The notes under the pieces: model-generated
Told to the model about the DNA's origin: nothing
Database searches by the model: none
The model's input: only the letters and a program-made list of their open reading frames with translations
Shown: in pieces, positions 17,829-26,483 of the stretch
Numbering within the stretch: position 1 is the first letter of the stretch
How the letters are laid out: each line of letters opens with the position of its first letter
Translations under genes and position numbers: made by a program
Assembly: GCA_963753815.1 (NCBI GenBank)
Contig: CAVWDU010000003.1
Span: forward strand, 186,001-250,000
From: CAVWDU01 sp963753815
Lineage (GTDB): Bacteria; Pseudomonadota; Gammaproteobacteria; Pseudomonadales; Halieaceae
DNA length: 64,000 nucleotides
Direction: 5' to 3'

Positions 17829-18734
17829 TTAGCGATGGTAAAAAGATGGGGCCGGATCCCGATTGGGCATAACGATGATATTCTCGTCCACGCTCACGTA
17901 CCAAATTGCTCGAAACAGCTCCCGTTCCAGAGCCATCAGGTGCGCTCGTCGCGGATGCTTCCGGCGAGACTCGAGAAAGGCCTGCGCGTCATCGAAGAAA
18001 AACTCACAGCCCCCGTCCCAAAGCGTAAAGAAATGTTCCCGAAACACCCGCCCTTCTGTGCTGAAGCACCAATGCGTCTCAGGGTAGTAACCGGCTACCG
18101 CGGCGTCGATATCGGGATCTCGCAGATTGGCGACCAGCCCGTTCAATCCCGCCAGCCCGGCGCACTCGACAAGGTATTCATCGAACAAGCGCTCCCGGAA
18201 GCGCGCGGCCGAGAGCCGCTCATTGGCGCGAAAAAACTGGACCAGTTTGTAAGGTCGCCGCTCCGCCCGCAGCACGGGCCTGATGACGGTTTCATGCACC
18301 CTGGTATGGTAGGAGCGGAACTCGGAGCTCTCTTCACTTACCCGGTCAAACAGGTAGGGCCCGTCGCTCAGGGTCCAGTCCGGATCAAATGCCAGTCCGC
18401 TGGCCGTGGGCCGTGTCCGCTCCGGCGTGGCGGCCTCCAGCCAGCACTGGCGATTGTCGAAATGCACGGCGGGAAAACCATCCCAAAGGCAGAGGAAGTC
18501 TGCGGGCTCGCCAAGCACGGTCACCGCATCCGTTGCCGCCAGGCGTTCACCAAGGCGGTTGTCCTCGTCATGGATATTGACGGTGTAGCCGCGAATAGCC
18601 TTTAGTCTGCGCGTATTGCCGCAGTGGTATCCCACATGCCCGGCGCGATAGTCGTCGTGGGAAAGCAGCGCGGTGTTGCGCTTGAGGAACGCCCAGACCT
18701 TGAATCGGCAACTGGCTTCACCGGTCACAGCCAT
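17829..18734 (-). CDS. Double EthD-domain protein
   Basis: The protein has 301 residues with two dimeric alpha/beta-barrel (EthD-like) halves. The first runs from about residue 10, with FKVWAFLKRNTALLSHDDY and GYTVNIHDE. The second runs from about 160, with YKLVQFFRANERLSAARFRE and a later THWCFSTEGR. EthD proteins occur with ether, steroid and polyketide degradation genes and are often needed with a monooxygenase or cyclase. Their chemistry is mostly undefined. A tandem arrangement makes a one-chain pseudodimer. It probably shares an operon with the SnoaL gene at 17381. Confidence 0.72.
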   Translation of the reverse strand: MAVTGEASCRFKVWAFLKRNTALLSHDDYRAGHVGYHCGNTRRLKAIRGYTVNIHDEDNRLGERLAATDAVTVLGEPADFLCLWDGFPAVHFDNRQCWLEAATPERTRPTASGLAFDPDWTLSDGPYLFDRVSEESSEFRSYHTRVHETVIRPVLRAERRPYKLVQFFRANERLSAARFRERLFDEYLVECAGLAGLNGLVANLRDPDIDAAVAGYYPETHWCFSTEGRVFREHFFTLWDGGCEFFFDDAQAFLESRRKHPRRAHLMALERELFRAIWYVSVDENIIVMPNRDPAPSFYHR

Positions 18735-18887
18735 ACTCTCTTGTTTTCACCTTGCGATCGACGCGCCTGTATCGGCGGCGGGCGCTGGCGCGGGTACCCA
18801 GACTCATCGCGGCGCCTCCAGTGATTGGCAGGTGTGGACGGGTTCTGTAGGCTGTTGGCTGATGCAACCGAGCGAGGCCGGGCACCG

Positions 18888-19973
18888 GTGAAAATAAAGC
18901 GCGACACCGCGGCGACAATCGCCCGCCAGGTACTCGAGGCCACGGGGGCACCGGCCGCGACGGCCGAGCGCGTAGTGTCTTCGCTGCTGGCTGCAGACGA
19001 CCGGGGAGTCGCCACCCACGGGCTGGGTCTCCTGCCGCTGTATACAGAAATGATTACATCGCAGGTGATCGATCCGGCGGCACGGCCCCGGCGCGAGACC
19101 ATCGGGGACAGCCTCGCCCGCGTCGATGGGCGGCGCGCATTCGGTCAATTGACCGGCGAGCTTGCCGTCGAGACAGGCCTCGAACTGGTGCGGCATCACG
19201 GGATTGCCGCCGTGGGCATTCGCGACGGAACACACCTTGGCCGCCTCGGGGAATGGGCGGAACTCGCCTGCGCTGAAGGCAGCGTATTCCTGGCCTTTAC
19301 CAATACCGCTGGCGGAGCGCTTAACGTGGCTGGCGCCGGTAGCAGCGAACGTGTGTTGTCCACCAACCCGTTGGCCATTGGTGTACCGACCTTCAGCGGG
19401 CTCGAGCACGACGTGATCATCGACTTCGCGGCCTCCCAGGTGTCCGGCTCGCGAATTCGCGAGGCTGCGAACGCCGGCGAGAGGATCGACCCCGATTGGG
19501 TGGTCCCCAGGTCCGGTGGCGAAACAGACGACCCCCGGGCTTTCCTCGACCACAGCGCGGCGCTGCGGCCGCTTGGCGGACGAACTGCCGGCCACAAGGG
19601 TTTCGGACTGATGGTGGCGGGGGAAATGCTCGGCGCCCTCGCCGGAGCGCTGATGGCCGGCGAGCGGCGCACGGACTGGTTCAGTAACGGGGCGCTGTTC
19701 TGCTTTCTCGATGTGGGACGCCTGGTGGAACCCGACGAGTGGGCGGCCCGTGCGCGGGCTCTGGCCGATTACCTGGCCGAACGTGGGAATCGGATGCCGG
19801 GCGCCGGGCGCGGCCCGGCGCCGAAAGCCGGGGTTGGCGATTCGCCCACTCGGGATATCGAGCTCCCGGATCACACCGTCGCCAGCCTGCTGGAACTGGC
19901 CCACACTCATGGCGTCGACGACCACGGCATACAGGCACCGGCAGGCGGGGCCGGTGTCACCAGAGGCTGGTAG
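18888..19973 (+). CDS. Type-2 malate/L-lactate dehydrogenase family oxidoreductase
   Basis: About 361 residues from GTG at 18888; an upstream start at 18825 would add 21 residues. It shows the Ldh_2 fold signatures ADDRGVATHGLGLLPLYTEM, GIRDGTHLGRLGEWAELA, NTAGGALNVAGAG and LGGRTAGHKGFGLMVAGEML. The usual SHG motif is ATHG here, with the catalytic His kept. These NAD(P)-dependent enzymes reduce or oxidise 2-hydroxy acids or related compounds. It starts divergently from the EthD gene and ends tail-to-tail with an SDR gene. The C-terminus past residue 300 is longer and GC-richer than usual. Confidence 0.8.
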   Translation: MKIKRDTAATIARQVLEATGAPAATAERVVSSLLAADDRGVATHGLGLLPLYTEMITSQVIDPAARPRRETIGDSLARVDGRRAFGQLTGELAVETGLELVRHHGIAAVGIRDGTHLGRLGEWAELACAEGSVFLAFTNTAGGALNVAGAGSSERVLSTNPLAIGVPTFSGLEHDVIIDFAASQVSGSRIREAANAGERIDPDWVVPRSGGETDDPRAFLDHSAALRPLGGRTAGHKGFGLMVAGEMLGALAGALMAGERRTDWFSNGALFCFLDVGRLVEPDEWAARARALADYLAERGNRMPGAGRGPAPKAGVGDSPTRDIELPDHTVASLLELAHTHGVDDHGIQAPAGGAGVTRGW

Positions 19974-20047
19974 CCGGAAAGCTTCAGCGTCGCTTCGGCC
20001 TGTCCTGCGTCACTGCGCGGTTTCCAACGAAGGCTGCTCACGAGCTG

Positions 20048-20830
20048 CTAGCGTTGCACACGCATCTTGACGCTGCCGTCGGTAATGGTCGCGCCATTGT
20101 CGATCACCAGCTCCGAACCGTTCATCCACACCGACTCGTCCGATGCCAGGTAGAGCACGAGGTAGGCGACGTCATCGGGCGCGCCCGACGGGTTACCCGG
20201 GTCCACGGGTTCGCCCTGCAAAGCCTCGCGTTCTTCGCGGCAGCGTCGCACCATCTCGGTCTCGATGCGACCGGGGTGCACGGAATTACAGCGCACTGGA
20301 ATACCCTCGGCGGAGGTGGCGGCGGCGATGGACTTGGTCATGGAACGTATCGCGCCTTTGGCTGCCGAGTAGGCAAACACGTAGGGAAAACCACCCAGCG
20401 CCGTCACCGATGACATGTTGATGATCGACCCACCGCCGTCTCCCGTGTCGCGCATCGCCGGCAGCGCGTGCTTGCACCCAAGGAAGGTTCCCTCGCTGTG
20501 GATGCGCTGGACCAGGCGGAAATCCTCCAGTGATGTCTCCTCTACCCCGCCAGCGATCACGATCCCCGCGTTATTAACGAGCACATCCAGTCGTCCGAAC
20601 TTCGCCCGCGTTTGCGCGATGACGTCTTCCCAGGCCTCTTCACTGGTCACGTCATGCGCGAGACCCAGGTAACGTTCCCCGCGCTCGCTGGCCGACACCG
20701 CGAGCCCCTCGGCATCGATATCGGTGGCCACTACCGCCGCACCTTCTGCGAGCAGCCGCTCGACGATCGCTGCGCCGAGGCCACCCGCGGCCCCGGTGAC
20801 GATAGCAACCTTGTCCCTCACCCTGTCCAT
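20048..20830 (-). CDS. Short-chain dehydrogenase/reductase
   Basis: This classical SDR has 260 residues. The NAD(P) motif is TGAAGGLGAA (TGxxxGxG), followed by NNAGI, the catalytic Ser in INMSSVTALGG and the YxxxK motif as YSAAKGA. VHPGRIETEMV follows. An Asp after strand beta-2 (VATDIDAEG) suggests preference for NAD over NADP. It is downstream of the TonB receptor and acyl-CoA synthetase on the same strand, though 77 bp from the receptor stop in transcription terms upstream. A hydroxy-steroid or 3-hydroxyacyl type substrate is plausible only from context. Confidence 0.87.
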   Translation of the reverse strand: MDRVRDKVAIVTGAAGGLGAAIVERLLAEGAAVVATDIDAEGLAVSASERGERYLGLAHDVTSEEAWEDVIAQTRAKFGRLDVLVNNAGIVIAGGVEETSLEDFRLVQRIHSEGTFLGCKHALPAMRDTGDGGGSIINMSSVTALGGFPYVFAYSAAKGAIRSMTKSIAAATSAEGIPVRCNSVHPGRIETEMVRRCREEREALQGEPVDPGNPSGAPDDVAYLVLYLASDESVWMNGSELVIDNGATITDGSVKMRVQR

Positions 20831-20907
20831 TGTTTTCGGCCCTCATCCGTGCCAGGGACGCGCCGCCAGCACATGGTCGACGCCTCGCGCTCGCGTGGCG
20901 CTGTCCG

Positions 20908-23108
20908 CTAGAAATCGTACCCGAAAGTAACCCCGTACGTGCGTGGCGGCAGATAGGCGGTGAAGGACGGCGTCCCGAGAGCCACAATGGTGGTATAACC
21001 CGAGGTCTTGACCAGTTCGTCACTACCGTTACGCAGGAACGCACCGACGCTGAGACCGTTCGGGTGCCGATAGGTCAGGAATGCGTTGTACATCTCGTAG
21101 GAATCCTGGTAATCCGGCTTCTCATTGAAACTGGTAAGGTAGTATTCGTCCGAATAGATGAACTCCCCGCGTAGCGACATGCGCCCCGAAAACATATCCC
21201 AGCCGTATTCCGCCGCGAGGTTCACGGTCACGTCAGGTGCCTGCGGCAATTGATTTCCGGCGAGGTCCTGGGGGGGGTACCCGGAAAGCTCGGGTTCTGG
21301 GACTCGAAGTCGTCGAACTCGGCATCCAGGATGCCCACCGCAAGATCGGCCTGGAAGTTATCGGTGATCAGCCACTTGGCCTCGAACTCCAGCCCGGTAA
21401 TGGAAGCGTTCGCTGCGTTTTCGGTCAGCGCAACCGCATCGAGCACCTTGGTGACCTGGAGGTCTTCGTAATCGTAATCGAAGGCCGTGACGCTCAGCTG
21501 CAGGCGGTCCTGCATCAGTGTGGCTTTAGCGCCGATCTCGATGCTGGTGATGGTTTCCTCATCGAAAGAGGGGGCCAGGGCGCCGACGGAGAAACCGCCG
21601 CTCTTGAAGCCGTCGGAAATGCTGGCAAAAAACATCCAGTCGTCGTTGGGGGTGTACTTGATAATCGCCCGTGGCGAGGTGTTGGAAAAATCGAGATTAC
21701 AATCCAACGCGTCGCAGTCGCGCAGTACCGTGGGCAGCGGCGCGTACTCGTCGGCGATCTTGACTTCCTCGTCGGTGTACCGCAGGCCCAGCGTCGCCGC
21801 CCACCGGTCGGTGAAATTGTAGGTCGCCTCACCAAACACGGCGTAGGATGTTGTCTCCACGTTGGCGCCGTTTTCGAACATCAATACCGCGCCATCACCC
21901 GGGGGGGCGTAGAACGGGGGCGCACTCGCCGGCAGCAGGAAGCCGTCCGGTGCCACGGTGGCGATATCGTTGTCCTCGTAGTAGTAAAACGCACCGGCGA
22001 TCCAGCTCCAGCGTTCACTGTCGTAGGTCAGATGGAATTCCTGACTGAACTGGTCCGCGGCTTCCTCCCGGTTCGGTCCGGAAAACACCCGCTCGTTGGT
22101 CGCATCGATATCGGACTCCACGTTGACGGTGGTGTCCCGGTAGCCGGTGATTGATTTGAACGCGTAGCGATCCCCGACCCAGCTCACGGTGACATCGGTG
22201 CTGTAGATATCGCGCTCGTTGAGGATATCCCGCTCGGTATCGACGTCCCGGTCACCGACAGGAAAGGCATCACCGCCCAACAGCACGCCGCCCAACTGGA
22301 ACTCAGGATTGGTTCGTCCCCCGAACTTCATGCCGTACATACTGTCGTCCTGGCTGTACTTCTCGGCCATCCAGTCAATGGTCCAGTCGTCGGAGAGCAG
22401 AAACCGAAGGCTGCCACGAAATGCAGCAATATCCTGTTCGTCGACATCATTGCCCGTGAACCGGTTGGTGGCCCAACCATCGTGCCGGTCGGTCCTGACC
22501 GCCAACCGGCCCTGCAGCCGGTCGTCGATGATCGATCCGCCCGCGGCCGCCTCCACAATCACCGCATCGTAGTTACCCAGCGTGACGTTGACATAACCGT
22601 CAAACTCCTCGGTCGGGGGATTGGTGATAATGTTCACCGCCCCGGCGGTCGCGTTTCTCCCGTAGAGCGTGCCCTGGGGACCGCGCACCACCTCCAGCCG
22701 GTTGACATCGAAGAAACTGGCGGCAACGGCCATCGGCCGCCCGATGTAGACGCCGTTGACGTGCATGGCGACGTTCGCCGTGGTGCCGTTGTTCAGGATC
22801 GAAAAGCCAACGCCGCGAATCGTCGGCACCGCTGAACCCAGACGCACGGCAAAGTTGACGTTCGCCATGCCGTGCTGGGCGTCCTCCATCGTACTGACCA
22901 TGGTTTCGCGCAGCGAGTCACCGGTCATGGCTGTGACCGATAACGGCAGGTCCAGCAGTGACTCCTCCTTCTTGGTGGCGGTAACCACCACTTCTTCCAG
23001 CCCCCCGGGGCGATCCTGTGCGTGAACACAGGTACTGAAAATTGCGGGAATCAGTGCGAGAGAAAGTGCATTGCGGGAGAATTTGCCGGGCAGTGTTTTC
23101 TCGTTCAT
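20908..23108 (-). pseudogene. TonB-dependent outer-membrane receptor, one frameshift
   Basis: Restored length is about 733 residues. The start at 23108 (MNEKTLPGKFSRNALS) follows GAGG and gives a signal peptide ending CVHAQ. The TonB box and plug follow: GLEEVVVTATKKEESLLDLP, then GPQGTLYGRNATAGAVNIIT. The barrel ends with TYGVTFGYDF, the usual terminal aromatic. The frame breaks in an eight-C run (plus-strand G, 21270-21277); nine would join PGTPP to QDLAGNQLPQAPDV. It resembles receptors beside lipid, terpenoid or steroid catabolic genes. The indel may be a sequencing error or a phase-variable tract. Confidence 0.85.
21270..21277. repeat. Eight-base G:C homopolymer at the receptor frameshift
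   Basis: This is the exact spot where the TonB receptor leaves frame. One extra C on the coding strand repairs the protein. It is among the longest mononucleotide runs I noticed in the window. Confidence 0.85.
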
Positions 23109-23162
23109 CAGGTTTTTGCCTCTTTTAAGTGGGTTGAACCAGTTCGATGACGCTTTAAGTGA

Positions 23163-23183
23163 TACCTGCCGGCGCGACAGGTA
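23163..23183. promoter_or_regulatory. Inverted repeat upstream of the TonB receptor
   Basis: The arms TACCTG (23163-23168) and CAGGTA (23178-23183) flank nine bases, in the 98-bp gap before the receptor. It could bind the regulator of the receptor gene or form a small hairpin behind the acyl-CoA synthetase gene. Confidence 0.4.
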
Positions 23184-23206
23184 CCTGGGTAATTCCCGGG
23201 CACTGC

Positions 23207-24792
23207 TCACGATGCAATCTGCACCTGGCCGCTGTGCAACAGCCAGGTTTCCACATCCTGGCGTACGATTTTTCCCGAGGTGCTCCGGGGAAGTTCCTCG
23301 AAGTCAATGAACAGCAAATCCCTGGGGCACTTGTAACGTGCCAGCGCTTCCCGACAGCTTGTCAGCAGCTCCGCGCGCAGGGCCTCGGGTTGCGAGTGCT
23401 CCGCAGCCAGCACCGCAACCGGCACTTCACCCCAACGCGGATCAGGATAGGCAATCACAATTGCGTCCTGCACCGCGGTATTGGCCAGCAGCACCGCCTC
23501 TATCTCCGCCGGGTAGATGTTTTCTCCGCCGGACTTGATCAGATACTTCGCGCGCCCACAGAAGTCGAGGCTGCCGTCCGCGTTACGTCGGAAGAGATCT
23601 CCCATGCGGAACCAGCCATCGGCGAAATCCTTAGCGTTGGTTTCCTCGTTGGCCCAGTAACCACTGAACAGGGTCGGGCCCCGAACTGCCGCCTCGCCGA
23701 CGGCGCCGTCTAACACGTCCATGCCGTCCTCATCCACCAGTCTCAGGGCACACATGGAACTGAGCGTCTTGGACAGCACCTCGGGCGCCTCTCCCGGCGG
23801 GATCGTCCCGCGGGACGCGGGGCGATTCCGGTTTCGGTTGCACCGAAGGTGTTGAGGAAAGGCGCGCCGAGCCGCGAACTCGCCTGCGCGATCTGCGCCT
23901 TCGGCAGGAGGTCGGCCATGGCACCCACCCGCTTGATGCCACGGGGTTTAACACGCTGGGCATCCAGGGCCTCGATCAGCCGCTCGATCGTCGCGGGAAC
24001 GAGCAGCAACCAGCCGAGGCGCTGCTCACCGATCAACCCGGCAATATAGTCGGCGTCAAAACCATCGGCGACAAACACCGTTCCTCCCATCATCAGGGTT
24101 GAGAGACTGTGTCCGGAGCCGCCCATGTGAAACATGGGCGACCAGGCGATAAAGCCGTCTCTCTCGTCCACGTCCAGGTCGATACGCATAAGCTGCATAC
24201 GGGCCATGAGCGCCCGCTGGCTGATAACCGCTGCCTTGGCAGGGCCCGTGGTCCCGCTCGTATAGAGAATCAGCAGGCCGGCCTCGGGGTCTACCGGGCC
24301 GGCGGCAGCCCGGTCTTCCGTATCAGTGGACCACTCGCCGCATTCGCGCCAGCTGAGGCAGGGCAGGCTCTGCCGTTCGGCGAGATCTGATGCTCTTTCG
24401 GAGAATCTATCGGAATACACCAGTAGAAAAGGCGACACCAGCGACACGCAGTGCTCGACCTCCGTATCCTGCAGCCGCCAGTTCTGGCAGGCCACGATGG
24501 CGCCGACCCGGGCGGCGGCGAGGCAGAGCTCAACGTACTCGATGCAGTTTTCCGACAGCACGGCAATGCGGTCACCCGGTTCCACACCCACCTCAAGCAG
24601 GCGCAGGGCCAGCCTGTCGACCCGGCTCAACGTCTCGGCGTAAGTGAATTGTCGAGCCGGCTCAGACAGTGAGACCTTGTCAGGTGCCCGCCTGACCGAC
24701 TCTAGGAAAAGATCGTAGACCGACGGGTGCGCTGCACAGAAAATGGCCGCCGCAGTGCGGTCGGCGTGAGGCGGGCGATGGTCGACACTCAT
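23207..24792 (-). pseudogene. Acyl-CoA synthetase (AMP-forming), one frameshift
   Basis: Restored length is about 528 residues. It shows the ANL superfamily order: LILYTSGTTGPAKAAVIS (ATP loop) near residue 170, FHMGG, NTFGATETG, then GWFRMGDLFRRNADG, SGGENIYPAEIE and a C-terminal STSGKIVRQ, whose Lys is catalytic. The frame changes in a CCCC run (GGGG at 23819-23822 on the plus strand); one more C joins TETGIAP to ASRGTIPPGEAPEVL. It should activate a carboxylic acid to its CoA ester, feeding the acyl-CoA dehydrogenase and crotonases nearby. It shares the strand with the TonB receptor (98-bp gap), consistent with uptake followed by activation. Confidence 0.87.
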
Positions 24793-25526
24793 ACGTCACC
24801 GTGCTCACAGCGGCCAATGTGTGTGCAGACGCGCTCCCGGCGGCAGGGTCCCGGGGACAGGGATTGGTCGCAATGTACCACTGGTATAGCAGCTGCAGAC
24901 TGCCCGACACCGTCATTTCCCCGTGCATCTCCACACACCAGACCACACATCTATCCCTTACCCCCCACCCGGGCAGCGCCCCGGGTACACGCAATACTCA
25001 CTCCTCACTTTGGCACGCAAAATCGCTTGCTTGTCGCAAACAAGCGTTTGGGCCAAATTAGACAAAAATTGAGCAGGGTGCAAGTCTTTCCTTCACACGC
25101 CACTGCCGGAACTCATCATCTGATTACAGTGGCGGCTGATGGGACCACGCCTCGCCCGCTGCTTTCACCCGGCCAGAGCCACACAAGACCTCGCCGTACC
25201 GCGCCTTTTTGCGTTTCTCAATCAAAAGAATTTGCTGCGAGCGCACCGTGCCCATACACCGTACGCCAAACCAGGCACAACCCGACACTGAAAATGTGGG
25301 TCATTTGATTCGAGCCACTGGCCTCAAACAAGCCGGGAACTGCCGTCAGTATTTTTTACAGATGCTGCTACTGCAGCGCACATGCGGTCGCTGGATCGAT
25401 TCGTAAGCGACTGGATTAACGGCAATTTCCCGTGCTGGCATGCAGCTTGCAGCGCTCATACAGGCCGACAGTCACATGCTAACGTCACTGATATTCAAGT
25501 AGTTAGCTCGCCTCAGGAGGTGTGGT
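24793..25526. other. Long non-coding stretch with an operator-like palindrome
   Basis: These 734 bases separate divergent genes. Base composition is AT-richer than the flanks. A plus-strand frame covering most of 24727-25308 is rich in Pro, Arg and His without domain signatures, and I reject it as a gene. The notable element is the palindrome at 25024-25046. Promoters for the acyl-CoA synthetase (leftward) and the small membrane protein (rightward) must lie here. Confidence 0.5.
25024..25046. promoter_or_regulatory. 23-bp imperfect palindrome, likely operator
   Basis: The arms CGCTTGCTTG and CAAACAAGCG match at nine of ten positions around a 3-bp centre. It lies about 230 bp upstream of the acyl-CoA synthetase start. 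The same 3-bp-centre design is seen in the dyad at 15814. Confidence 0.5.
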
Positions 25527-25763
25527 ATGCCTGATAGACAACGTTCCAAGCCAGCCGCAACTGCCCAACACAACTTTCTGGTACTGATGCTGATTGCCGG
25601 CGCCACGCTGGCAGCTTCCCTCCTGGCAGTTCAGTCCGGAATTTCTGCGGGTTCGGCACTGGCGACCACGCTGTTAACGGCGCTCGGCCTGGGCGTCATC
25701 GCGTCGCGGCAGGCACATCGACCTGCGGCCCGGGTCGCTGAGGCGCCCGCCCGATGTCGATGA
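25527..25763 (+). CDS. Small two-helix membrane protein
   Basis: The protein has 78 residues. An AGGAGG site six bases before the ATG makes this a convincing gene despite its size. Two hydrophobic segments lie at about residues 19-35 and 42-60 (NFLVLMLIAGATLAASLLAV and ATTLLTALGLGVIAS). The basic N-terminus suggests that both ends face the cytoplasm. It ends four bases before the start of a GNAT gene, so the two are probably translated together. I do not recognise a family. Confidence 0.65.
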   Translation: MPDRQRSKPAATAQHNFLVLMLIAGATLAASLLAVQSGISAGSALATTLLTALGLGVIASRQAHRPAARVAEAPARCR

Positions 25764-25767
25764 TGCG

Positions 25768-26337
25768 ATGCCGATCGGCCGGTATATCTCGAGGAATCCC
25801 GGGATGTCGGTAGCGGTATTGCAGGCGATCGCAATGTACCCGGCTACCCTTGCCGATAGCGACTGGTTGCACGAAATACAGGCGGGACTGCTCGCCGAAC
25901 ACCTCTGCGACCTGCCTCCCGGGGAACGCGAGATGCTGGTCACCATGCAGGGCCGCGCACAGGCCCGTCAATGCCAGCTGACCTGGCCCTCGGCGCAGGA
26001 ACGGGTCATCCGCAGGGGTGAAGAGCGCATCGGGCGGGTCCTGCTGGACCTCGGCAGCCGCCACTGGCACCTCGTGGATATCACACTCCTCCCCCGGTAC
26101 CGGGGGGCGGGCAGGGGCACCCGGGTGTTGCGGAGCCTCCTTGCCGAGGCCGCGGCAGCCGGCTGCGACGTGCAGCTGGAGGTCCGGCTCGACAATCCCG
26201 CCCGCCGACTCTACACGCGCCTCGGTTTCCGCACCATGGGGAGCGATGGCGTTTACCTGTCGATGACCTGTTCGCCCGGGGCGGAATGCGACCAACCGTG
26301 CGCAGGCCCCGCGAGCATAAGGCGAGTTCCGACCTAA
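25768..26337 (+). CDS. GNAT-family N-acetyltransferase
   Basis: The longest frame gives 189 residues. The GNAT core is VDITLLPRYRGAGRGTRVL (acetyl-CoA loop, R-x-x-G-x-G) near residue 110, followed by NPARRLYTRLGFRTMG. The N-terminal 35 residues look non-homologous, so the true start may be a later Met (MSVAVLQAIAM or MYPATLADSDW). The acceptor substrate is unknown. It follows a small membrane protein by four bases, and its end lies about 146 bp before the amidohydrolase start. Confidence 0.8.
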   Translation: MPIGRYISRNPGMSVAVLQAIAMYPATLADSDWLHEIQAGLLAEHLCDLPPGEREMLVTMQGRAQARQCQLTWPSAQERVIRRGEERIGRVLLDLGSRHWHLVDITLLPRYRGAGRGTRVLRSLLAEAAAAGCDVQLEVRLDNPARRLYTRLGFRTMGSDGVYLSMTCSPGAECDQPCAGPASIRRVPT

Positions 26338-26483
26338 GCCCCGGAGCCTGTCACAACCGCCTGAACGCAGCTGCCGCTCACCCCGGGCCCCGGAAGCCCG
26401 CCGCAAGGCCCAGGCGTCGATGTACAATGCCTCATCAAAGCCGGGCTCGCATCGCCACCGGCATCTTACGCCGGAGGCCTGCC

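Noticed and set aside
18804..19925. 373-codon minus-strand frame opposite the Ldh-type dehydrogenase
   Set aside because: Antisense shadow of a clear enzyme gene, with no motifs.
24727..25308. 193-codon open frame on the plus strand
   Set aside because: Composition is Pro/Arg/His-rich without domains, it starts inside the acyl-CoA synthetase coding region, and no ribosome site precedes it.
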